NCBI GenBank assembly: GCA_904419035.1
Contig: CAJFQL010000143.1
Location: 1-5,497, forward strand
Origin: Heritagella caecorum
Lineage (GTDB): Bacteria; Bacillota; Clostridia; Oscillospirales; Acutalibacteraceae
DNA length: 5,497 nucleotides
Reading direction: 5' to 3'
The notes beneath the pieces are model-generated. The model worked only from the letters and a program-made list of their open reading frames with translations. It was not told the DNA's origin and made no database searches. Shown piece after piece: positions 1-4,188 of the stretch (position 1 is its first letter; every line of letters begins with the position of its first letter). The position numbers and the translations under genes were made by a program.

Positions 1-159
1 CTGGCCATCCGGTGGCACATGGGGGCCTATGACAACGCGGTGAAAGGTGACGGCCGCGCCCTTTCGGCGGCCATGGAGGCCACCCCGTGGGTGTGGCGCC
101 TCCACCAGGCGGATATGTGCGCGGCCTGGGTGGATGAACGGGAGGCGGAGGAGGAATGA
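1..159 (+). CDS. C-terminal end of a probable HD-domain phosphohydrolase (5' truncated)
   Basis: The reading frame is open from the first base and ends in TGA at 157-159, giving the last 52 residues of a larger protein. The remnant reads LAIRWHMGAYD, then about 20 residues on TPWVWRLHQADMCAAW, then an acidic tail DEREAEEE. From memory of the family, the pattern 'AIRWHMG ... hydrophobic-LHxADM' matches the C-terminal helices of HD-domain phosphohydrolases found in Clostridia and their phages, where the final Asp helps complete the metal site. The HD motif itself would lie upstream of the window, so the assignment rests on resemblance and is moderate. If correct, the protein would hydrolyse nucleotides or related phosphate esters in the cytoplasm. 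Its stop overlaps the next start (ATGA, 156-159), implying translational coupling. It could instead be another helical phage protein. Confidence 0.6.
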   Translation: MAIRWHMGAYDNAVKGDGRALSAAMEATPWVWRLHQADMCAAWVDEREAEEE

Positions 160-332
160 AAAAGGTTCTTTGCAAGCCCTGCGCGGTGGAAACCGCCGCC
201 CGGAAGGATCGGGAGGTCAAGCAACTGCCCGGACGGTCCGAGAAGATCACCTGCGACAAGTGCGGCCGCCGGCGCTATGGCCTCCCCTATGAGGTCAAGC
301 GAGTATTTTTCACGGGAGGGTCCAGGAAATGA
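156..332 (+). CDS. Small double-CxxC protein, putative zinc ribbon (58 aa)
   Basis: This short gene encodes 58 residues with two Cys pairs, CKPC at residues 6-9 and CDKC at 33-36, separated by a basic, charged linker. Such spacing is typical of zinc-ribbon or treble-clef-like phage proteins, so a structural Zn(II) bound by the four cysteines is likely, although this is inference. The start is chosen because ATG at 156 overlaps the upstream TGA as ATGA, and a purine-rich stretch (GGAGGCGGAGGAGGA) sits just before it. The stop at 330-332 in turn overlaps the next ATG at 329. The gene is therefore embedded in a coupled operon. I do not recognise a specific family. A role in nucleic acid binding or as a small adaptor is possible but not shown. 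Confidence 0.72.
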   Translation: MKKVLCKPCAVETAARKDREVKQLPGRSEKITCDKCGRRRYGLPYEVKRVFFTGGSRK

Positions 333-1248
333 GCCAACGAAAAGCAAAAGAGTACCGCCGGGCCATGGAGCAGTACCAGGGTGTGGCGGCAGACGTGGAC
401 GACCTGAAACGCCGGATCGGCGCCATGGAGGTCCGGCACCGCCGGGAGGATCAAATGGCGGAGGCGGCCAGACGACGGGCGCGGGCCGCCGCCCGGGAGC
501 AGCAGGAACAGGAGAGAGTGCGGGCACAGGAGCAAGCGGAGGCGGAGCGCCGGGAGGCCAGCCGCCGCCGGAATGAGCGCCGCCGGCGTATCGTCCGGCG
601 CCGCCGGATCACCGCCCTGGCCTGCATGGCCGCCCTGGTCCTGGCTGTGGTGTGGGCCGTCGCTATGGCCTGCGCGGCCGTAGGCGCTGACGAACCGGAA
701 ACGATCCTGCCGGATCCCGTGGCCGTCACGCCAATTACCACGCCGGCGGCCGTCCTGGGGGAGGATCCGCTGGAGGCGGAGAAGATCGAGGCCGCCCTGC
801 TGGAACAGGGGTATTTCTCCGAGGAGATCCCGCTTTCCTACGACCTCCAGGACGTTATGCGGACCGCCTGCGCGGAATACGGGTGCCCCTACACCCTGGC
901 CCTGGCCGTGGCGGAGGTGGAAAGCCACTTCGACATGGACGCCGTGGGCGCCGTGGGAGAGGTGGGGATCATGCAGTTAAACCCGGGGCCGCAGAATACA
1001 TACTGGATCAACCTGGAGGCAGAAACCGGGGAGGACCCGACCACGCCGGCCGGTAACATCATCTGCGGGGCCTACCTGCTGGGGACCCACATGGCCAACT
1101 ATGGGGAGCCGGAAAAGGCCCTTATGGCCTACAACATGGGACCGGGCGGGGCCGCCCAGGCATGGGCTGGGCTGCCGGTATCACCTCCACCGAGTACAGC
1201 GCCAAGGTTATGGAGGCCATGGACCGCTGGGAGGCGGTGCTGGGTTGA
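329..1248 (+). CDS. Membrane-anchored lytic transglycosylase (SLT domain), C-terminus frameshifted
   Basis: The frame opened by ATG 329 encodes a charged, Arg/Glu/Ala-rich coiled-coil-like region (about residues 1-92), a membrane segment (about 94-120, TALACMAALVLAVVWAVAMA), a Pro/Thr linker, and an SLT goose-lysozyme-like domain (about 150-280). Visible motifs are VESHF with the presumed catalytic Glu198, GEVGIMQLNP (210-219) and AYNMGPGG (267-274). The enzyme would cleave peptidoglycan glycan strands, with its catalytic domain outside the membrane. After AQAWA, a tandem GGGCT duplication (1164-1173) shifts the frame. As sequenced, translation runs on to a TAA at 1511-1513 with a low-complexity Pro/Gly/Arg tail (394 aa). 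Removing one 5-bp copy restores AGITSTEYSAKVMEAMDRW and a TGA at 1246-1248 (304 aa), a typical family ending. Everything up to and including the catalytic motifs is intact, so activity may survive. A mobile-element cell-wall hydrolase used in DNA transfer is an alternative context to phage lysis or entry. Confidence 0.85.
1164..1173. repeat. 5-bp tandem duplication (GGGCT x2) causing frameshift
   Basis: GGGCT occurs twice in tandem within the transglycosylase gene. Deleting one copy joins the upstream frame to a downstream frame that encodes AGITSTEYSAKVMEAMDRWEAVLG and then stops exactly where the next gene starts. The duplication is thus the most economical explanation for the frame change. 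I see no classical X-XXY-YYZ slippery heptamer here, which argues against programmed -1 frameshifting. Confidence 0.75.
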
Positions 1249-1517
1249 AACCGTTCAATTTCAACGAGGGGAGCCGGGAGCAGACCAGATGCGAGGCGGT
1301 GGCGCGGGCCAGGTTCCACCGCTGGCAGGCCCCGGGCCGCTCCAGGGTGGTCCACCCGGCCCATGGGTCCATCGTGGTGCCCCACACCTCCAACCTGGCC
1401 GCGATCCTGAACGCGGCGGAGGTGTGGCGGTGCGACTGGGCGACAATCCTGGACGCAGAGGTGTGGGCCGCCGATCCGGCGGAGCCGGTGGCCAAAATGC
1501 CTATACATATTAAATAA
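1245..1517 (+). CDS. Conserved-looking hypothetical protein, TTG start (90 aa)
   Basis: The frame encodes 90 residues beginning KPFNFNEGSREQTRCEAVAR and ending PVAKMPIHIK, and I do not recognise the family. The proposed start is TTG at 1245, which overlaps the intended transglycosylase stop as TTGA. This gives the same 4-base coupling used by neighbouring ATGA junctions. A GGGAGG stretch lies about ten bases upstream. No ATG exists in this frame until near the C-terminus, except one at 1101 that would overlap the transglycosylase by almost 150 bases and give an improbable N-terminus. The protein is basic at its N-terminal half and Ala/Trp-rich near the end (AAEVWRCDWATILDAEVWAAD), with no membrane segment or signal peptide. 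Codon use (G/C at third positions) fits a real gene. Function is unknown. Confidence 0.72.
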   Translation: MKPFNFNEGSREQTRCEAVARARFHRWQAPGRSRVVHPAHGSIVVPHTSNLAAILNAAEVWRCDWATILDAEVWAADPAEPVAKMPIHIK

Positions 1518-1523
1518 AGGAGG
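1518..1523 (+). promoter_or_regulatory. Shine-Dalgarno site deciding the GTG start at 1532
   Basis: AGGAGG lies directly after the TAA stop of the preceding gene and eight bases before GTG 1532. Its strength and spacing support GTG as the initiation codon although no ATG is present nearby. Confidence 0.8.
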
Positions 1524-1531
1524 ACAGGCTG

Positions 1532-2107
1532 GTGATCATCGAGGAAAAGGGCCTGGTAAAGGCCATAAAAGCAGCATACCGACATAGCGGGTACACCGTC
1601 CTGAACCAGGGCGGGGAGGTCACGATCTACACGGAAGGGTGGTTCGTGCGGTGCCTGTGGACCAAACTTCCACGCAAGGCGCTGGCCATCATCGTGGAAC
1701 ACATGGGCATGATCCCGGACGACGGCGAGGCCATGGCCATCGAGAAGGACGACCAGCCCCAGGCCGTCATGGCCGGGATCGTGAGCGACGATGTGGCCGG
1801 GTGGATGGGCGGAGAGGCGGCCAGTATGGCCTCCTATGTCCCCGTCACCTTCCGGGGGTATCAGTTATTCCAGGAGGTGAACGGCCGCCAGGCGTATGGC
1901 GTGGATCCCACTGCCCTGGCCATCGTGGAGCGGGCCACGGCGGAAATGGGGACGGCCGCTATTTCTGGAGGCCGGGCGCTGGCCTGGAGCCACGACGGGG
2001 AAACTGTCATGCTGGGCGCAATCAGGAAAACCACCTGGGCGTGGGACTGGGAGCGGACCGTGTGGGAGGCCCTGGAGAGCGTGGACCTGCACAAAAAGGA
2101 GGGCTGA
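1532..2107 (+). CDS. Hypothetical protein, 191 aa, unknown family
   Basis: The gene starts at GTG 1532 behind a near-perfect AGGAGG and ends with TGA at 2105-2107. The 191-residue product has no signal peptide, membrane segment or recognisable catalytic motif. It begins with a basic helix-like stretch (GLVKAIKAAYRHSGYTVL), followed by strand-like segments (GGEVTIYTEGWFVRCLW, KALAIIVEHMGMIP), a central Gly/Ala/Met-rich region and an aromatic C-terminal helix (KTTWAWDWERTVWEALESVDL). The two halves each contain a short 'G-x-T/V-strand-Trp' pattern, so an internally duplicated fold is conceivable but unproven. It sits in the same polycistronic run as its neighbours with a 14-bp gap upstream and 2 bp downstream. 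Its clean G/C third-position bias supports coding. I cannot name a function. Confidence 0.83.
   Translation: MIIEEKGLVKAIKAAYRHSGYTVLNQGGEVTIYTEGWFVRCLWTKLPRKALAIIVEHMGMIPDDGEAMAIEKDDQPQAVMAGIVSDDVAGWMGGEAASMASYVPVTFRGYQLFQEVNGRQAYGVDPTALAIVERATAEMGTAAISGGRALAWSHDGETVMLGAIRKTTWAWDWERTVWEALESVDLHKKEG
2097..2103 (+). promoter_or_regulatory. Shine-Dalgarno site deciding the GTG start at 2110
   Basis: AGGAGGG lies inside the last codons of the upstream gene and six bases before GTG 2110. It fixes the start of the small Cys-cluster protein, which has no ATG alternative nearby. Confidence 0.75.
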
Positions 2108-2109
2108 CC

Positions 2110-2331
2110 GTGACGGAGTTCGAGAGGATCACGGCCTCCCCTGCCGTCCTGGGCGCTTTCCTGGGTTCCCTCCCCTGCCTGGAAGGTCCGTGGGACGACG
2201 CCTTTCACCGGGAGTTCTGCGACAAGTGCAGGGCGGAGAACTGCGACGCCTGCCCGCATGAGGCGGAGCGGAACAACCCGGCCTGGTGGCTGGGGCTGGA
2301 GGTGCAGGCCAATGGAGAACCGGGCCTTTAA
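2110..2331 (+). CDS. Small Cys-cluster protein, putative zinc-binding (73 aa)
   Basis: Starting at GTG 2110, the gene encodes 73 residues with a compact FCDKCRAENCDACPHE segment. This places C37-x2-C40 and C45-x2-C48, a spacing suited to one structural zinc or other metal site. The N-terminal half is an amphipathic stretch with SPAVLGAFLGSLPCLEGPW, and the C-terminal part is NNPAWWLGLEVQ. The overall layout resembles small phage proteins of Clostridia that I have seen only as hypotheticals, so no function is assigned. The stop (2329-2331) overlaps the methyltransferase start (ATG 2312) by 20 bases, so translation is probably coupled to the modification gene. A role as an adaptor or regulator is speculation. 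Confidence 0.78.
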   Translation: MTEFERITASPAVLGAFLGSLPCLEGPWDDAFHREFCDKCRAENCDACPHEAERNNPAWWLGLEVQANGEPGL

Positions 2332-2924
2332 TATGGATTGCATGGAGGCCATGCGGTCCATGCCGGATCAATGTTTCGACCTGGCCGTGGTGGATCCACC
2401 ATACGGGCAACAACATGGGGCGGCGGAAGGGTGAGCGGCCGAGCGAATACAAAAAAGTGACCTGGGACGACGCCCCGCCGCCGCCGGAATACTTCACGGA
2501 ACTGGTGCGGGTGTCAAAAAACCAGATCATTTTCGGGGCCAACCATTTTGTGAGCCTGATCCCGGCGGCGGATAGTTCGTGCTGGATCTGCTGGGACAAG
2601 GGATTTTCCAGTGAAGTGTCCTTTGCCTCCTTTGAACTGGCCTGGACCAGTTTTGACAGACCGAGCAAGCGCGTGGCGCTATCCTCCACCCAGGCCGGAA
2701 GGATACACCCAACGCAAAAGCCGGTGGCGCTGTATGCCTGGATTTTTCAACACTATGCAAAGCAAGGGGACCGGATCCTGGATACCCACCTGGGGAGCGG
2801 GTCAAGCCGGATCGCCGCGTGGGACGCCGGGCTGGACTTTATCGGGTATGAGATCGACCCGGAATATTTCGAGGCACAAGAAAAGCGGTTCCAGCAGCAC
2901 ACCGCGCAACTGTCCCTGTTCGGC

Positions 2925-2933
2925 GGGGGGGGG
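2925..2933. repeat. Nine-base poly-G tract at the methyltransferase C-terminus
   Basis: An uninterrupted run of nine G follows CTGTTCGGC. With nine G the frame continues to 3005 and overlaps the next gene by ten bases. With eight G it meets TGA at 2938-2940. Such a run is prone to slippage in replication and to sequencing error, so the C-terminus is uncertain. Confidence 0.9.
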
Positions 2934-2950
2934 TATCTGATCACAGTATT

Positions 2951-2966
2951 GATACCATATAAAATC
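2951..2966. repeat. AT-rich repeat copy A (GATACC-ATATAAAATC)
   Basis: This 16-base box matches 3301-3317 (GATACCTATATTATATC) at 14 of 16 aligned bases with one single-base gap. The two copies bracket the 77-residue gene. Such AT islands stand out in this GC-rich DNA and could be paired operator or origin-associated boxes. Copy A also holds a TATAAA at 2958-2963 but no convincing -35 in front of it. Confidence 0.5.
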
Positions 2967-2981
2967 GCCGCCAGGGCGGCG
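2966..2981. repeat. Hairpin (6-bp GC stem, loop CAGG) before the 77-aa gene
   Basis: CGCCGC at 2966-2971 pairs with GCGGCG at 2976-2981 around the loop CAGG. It lies immediately upstream of the AAAGGAGG site of the next gene, so it could shape initiation there. Read on the minus strand the stem is followed by ATTTTATAT, so it also resembles a weak leftward terminator. Confidence 0.55.
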
Positions 2982-2995
2982 GAAAGGAGGAACCC

Positions 2996-3229
2996 ATGGA
3001 CGTGACAGTGAACATGACGGCGGAGGAGTTCCAGGAGTTCATGGAATGGAGAAGGGACAGGAACAACTACACCGCGACAATGGCAGAATGGAACAGACAA
3101 TGGGAAAAAATGGCAGAGAAAGCCAGAGAGGCCATGGAGGAGGACGCAGAGCGCCCGGGAACCATGAAGATCATCGACCAGGAGAGCGCGGCGGAACTGC
3201 TGGAAATGGCCCGCGAATACCTGGCATAA
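2996..3229 (+). CDS. Small acidic helical hypothetical protein (77 aa)
   Basis: ATG 2996 is preceded by AAAGGAGG (2983-2990), and the frame ends with TAA at 3227-3229. The 77-residue product is rich in Glu, Met, Ala and Arg and looks almost entirely helical. The central part, from about residue 8 to 50 (EEFQEFMEWRRDRN to KAREAMEEDAERP), could form a coiled coil. The C-terminal segment QESAAELLEMAREYLA is a second short helix. There are no cysteines, membrane segments or known catalytic motifs, and I do not recognise the family. It lies after the methyltransferase and before the non-coding leader of the replication-initiator-like gene, and AT-rich repeat boxes flank it on both sides. A small regulator or accessory factor would fit this position, but that is guesswork. 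Confidence 0.8.
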   Translation: MDVTVNMTAEEFQEFMEWRRDRNNYTATMAEWNRQWEKMAEKAREAMEEDAERPGTMKIIDQESAAELLEMAREYLA

Positions 3230-3234
3230 AGAAA

Positions 3235-3273
3235 GCCACCTGCGCCTGGTGCTGACAACACGGCGCAGGTGGC
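3235..3273 (-). terminator. Perfect 12-bp hairpin; T-rich tail only on the minus strand
   Basis: GCCACCTGCGCC (3235-3246) is exactly complementary to GGCGCAGGTGGC (3262-3273) around a 15-base loop. On the + strand the hairpin is followed by GATATAAGC, with no T run. On the minus strand it is followed by TTTCTTTAT, so it fits a leftward intrinsic terminator better. The loop is longer than in most terminators, which leaves room for a regulatory stem-loop role in the rightward mRNA as well. It begins six bases after the stop of the 77-residue gene. Confidence 0.45.
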
Positions 3274-3282
3274 GATATAAGC

Positions 3283-3297
3283 GACGGCGAAACCGTC
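3283..3297. repeat. Small hairpin GACGG-CGAAA-CCGTC
   Basis: A 5-bp stem (3283-3287 with 3293-3297) closes the loop CGAAA. It lies between the 12-bp hairpin and the AT-rich box and would form the 5' hairpin of the proposed leftward RNA. Confidence 0.5.
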
Positions 3298-3300
3298 CCG

Positions 3301-3317
3301 GATACCTATATTATATC
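3301..3317. repeat. AT-rich repeat copy B (GATACCTATATTATATC)
   Basis: This is the second copy of the GATACC AT-rich box, imperfectly matching 2951-2966. Its reverse strand holds a perfect TATAAT (3310-3315), so it may serve mainly as the -10 region of a leftward promoter. Confidence 0.5.
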
Positions 3318-3338
3318 AGTTCCCCGGGAGGTTCGCAA
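3310..3338 (-). promoter_or_regulatory. Putative leftward sigma-A promoter (TTGCGA-17-TATAAT)
   Basis: On the minus strand TTGCGA (3338-3333, four of six consensus bases) precedes a perfect TATAAT (3315-3310) by exactly 17 bases. No minus-strand protein gene lies downstream, but a terminator-like hairpin does, about 40 bases past the predicted start. This combination suggests a small RNA rather than an mRNA. Confidence 0.4.
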
Positions 3339-3353
3339 CGGATAATTTTTCGG

Positions 3354-3369
3354 CGGGGCCATGGCCCCG
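3354..3369. repeat. Perfect 16-bp palindrome CGGGGCCATGGCCCCG
   Basis: The 16 bases equal their own reverse complement, and outer bases CGGCG (3351-3355) and CGCCG (3374-3378) offer an alternative, larger stem. It lies 58 bases upstream of the HUH gene start, after a T run (3346-3350). It could be a dimeric protein operator, a cruciform or hairpin origin element for the HUH protein, or an mRNA leader hairpin. Nothing in the sequence decides between these. Confidence 0.75.
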
Positions 3370-3411
3370 TAAGCGCCGGTAAGAGGCATTAGTAAAGTGA
3401 CCAGCACCTGT

Positions 3412-3420
3412 AAAGGAGGG
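3412..3420 (+). promoter_or_regulatory. Shine-Dalgarno site of the HUH initiator-like gene
   Basis: AAAGGAGGG precedes ATG 3427 by six bases and selects that codon over the in-frame GTG at 3397. The seven bases CAGCACC at 3402-3408, just before it, are complementary to GGTGCTG in the loop of the 12-bp hairpin (3248-3254). Confidence 0.8.
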
Positions 3421-3426
3421 GGCACC

Positions 3427-4176
3427 ATGCCATACGTCCATAGGATGGTGCAGGCTGGCCGGACCGTCGAACATAGGAAAATGCAATCCTTCCGGGTTCA
3501 CACCAAGGGGGTCAAGCGAGGACCCAACAAGGGGACCACCACGGAGAGGCAAGCCCGGATCAACGAGCGGGTGGCGGAGGAACACCTGCGCTGGGATCTG
3601 AATGGGAACTTTGACCACCGGGATCTCCACGCCGTCCTCCACTACTACGACAAGGACACGACCTTCGAGGAAATCCTGGCCCACAAGGCCGCTTTCCTGG
3701 CCAACCTTCGGAAAGCCTGCCGAAAGCGCGGGATCAAGTACAAGGCCGTGGTGGTGATTGAAACCAAGCGCATGACCAACCCACACATACACGTGGTGAT
3801 CAGCCGGATGGACCCGGAGATCATCACCGAGGCATGGGAGAACGTCCCGAGGGGCGGCGGGGGTATCAGTTTTAAGCCCCTGGACCGCCGGGGGAACCAT
3901 GCGAAACTGGCGGCCTACCTGATGAAGGAGAGCCGGTCCACCATGGAAAAGTACCGGGAGATCGGGAAACGGGGCAAGCGATACAGCAAAACCCAAAACA
4001 TGGCCAAGCCGGTGATCACCTACAAGGTGGTGCCCGCCTCCTCCTGGAGGAAGGAGCCAAAGGCGCGGAAAGGCGCGGTCCTGTATAAGTTCGACGACGG
4101 GGCAACCTGCAAGAGCGGGTGGCACGAAATGACGGGCTACCCATACCAGGAATATTTCGAGGTTTTCAACGAATAG
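3427..4176 (+). CDS. HUH-type rolling-circle replication initiator-like protein
   Basis: This 249-residue protein starts at ATG 3427 behind AAAGGAGG. It carries PHIHVVISR with the His-hydrophobic-His metal motif (H120-I-H122) preceded by the strand KYKAVVVIETKR, and a downstream KLAAYLMKES segment whose Y164-x2-K167 fits the catalytic-Tyr motif. A HAVLHYY strand (69-75) would be motif I. The C-terminal VVPASSWRKEPKARKG and the ending HEMTGYPYQEY match, from memory, the ORF2/G2P-like replication-associated family common in phages and elements of Bacillota. Such enzymes nick one DNA strand at an origin and form a 5'-phosphotyrosine link to start rolling-circle replication. Basic residues throughout fit DNA binding. 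The unusual leader upstream could hold its origin or its control RNA. A relaxase or a transposase-like HUH nuclease is the alternative, but length and ending favour the replication family. The DUF4406 gene follows after 12 bp. Confidence 0.84.
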   Translation: MPYVHRMVQAGRTVEHRKMQSFRVHTKGVKRGPNKGTTTERQARINERVAEEHLRWDLNGNFDHRDLHAVLHYYDKDTTFEEILAHKAAFLANLRKACRKRGIKYKAVVVIETKRMTNPHIHVVISRMDPEIITEAWENVPRGGGGISFKPLDRRGNHAKLAAYLMKESRSTMEKYREIGKRGKRYSKTQNMAKPVITYKVVPASSWRKEPKARKGAVLYKFDDGATCKSGWHEMTGYPYQEYFEVFNE

Positions 4177-4188
4177 GAGGACAAGCCG

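Larger units (their letters stand above)
2312..3005 (+). pseudogene. Phage-type DNA methyltransferase (N6-adenine/N4-cytosine, DPPY), frame broken after DPPY
   Basis: From ATG 2312 the frame gives MENRAFNMDCMEAMR and FDLAVVDPPYG, the catalytic motif IV, then hits TGA at 2432-2434. The +1 frame from about 2406 continues with the family's body: TWDDAPPPPEYFTELVRVSKNQ, IIFGANHF, RIHPTQKPVALY and the cofactor-binding motif LDTHLGSGSS. Removing one G from GGG at 2405-2407 joins the two parts seamlessly (PYGNNMGRRKG). In the repaired protein the motifs fall at residues 28-31 (DPPY), 132-137 (HPTQKP) and 157-165. This order, DPPY before the AdoMet loop, is that of beta-type N6/N4 methyltransferases. 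It would methylate adenine or cytosine in DNA using S-adenosylmethionine. A nine-G run (2925-2933) follows LSLFG. As sequenced it adds a 22-residue tail ending at 3005, whereas with eight G it would stop at 2940 (208 aa). Without the upstream fix the protein lacks its catalytic motif. Confidence 0.82.
3227..3303 (-). ncRNA. Putative ~75-nt counter-transcribed RNA in the HUH gene leader
   Basis: A leftward promoter-like sequence (3310-3338) would start a transcript near 3303. That RNA would carry a small hairpin (stem 3283-3287/3293-3297) and then the 12-bp hairpin at 3235-3273, and would end in a T-rich tail (TTTCTTTAT on the minus strand) near 3227. Its length and two-hairpin form resemble antisense RNAs that control plasmid Rep synthesis. 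It would be fully complementary to the 5' leader of any rightward transcript entering the HUH gene. No homologue is recognised. The evidence is architecture only, so this is a hypothesis. Confidence 0.3.

Noticed and set aside
1160..1180. Programmed -1 ribosomal frameshift in the transglycosylase
   Set aside because: No slippery heptamer is visible, and a simple tandem duplication explains the shift better.
1249..1513. Extended C-terminus of the transglycosylase in the unshifted frame
   Set aside because: The extension is Pro/Gly/Arg-rich and overlaps a better-supported gene in another frame. It is read only because of the GGGCT duplication.
1208..1702. Minus-strand open frame opposite the 90- and 191-residue genes
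   Set aside because: No ribosome site, no recognisable motif, and it spans two well-supported + strand genes.
2286..2405. Alternative N-terminus for the methyltransferase in the frame of its body
   Set aside because: It gives MAGAGGAGQWRTG-type sequence without DPPY. The other frame over the same bases encodes the expected FDLAVVDPPYG.
2129..2689. Minus-strand open frame opposite the methyltransferase
   Set aside because: The + strand carries DPPY and the family body here. The minus frame has no motif or start signal.
2949..2954. TTGATA as a rolling-circle nick site like those of pC194/pUB110 plasmids
   Set aside because: Only six bases match, the site is not within a hairpin loop, and the HUH protein here belongs to a different-looking family.
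3235..3273. Rightward intrinsic terminator after the 77-residue gene
   Set aside because: The stem is strong, but the + strand bases after it contain no T run. The T-rich tail exists only on the minus strand.
3341..3346. GATAAT as a rightward -10 box for the HUH gene
   Set aside because: No acceptable -35 hexamer lies 16-18 bases upstream, and no extended -10 TG is present.
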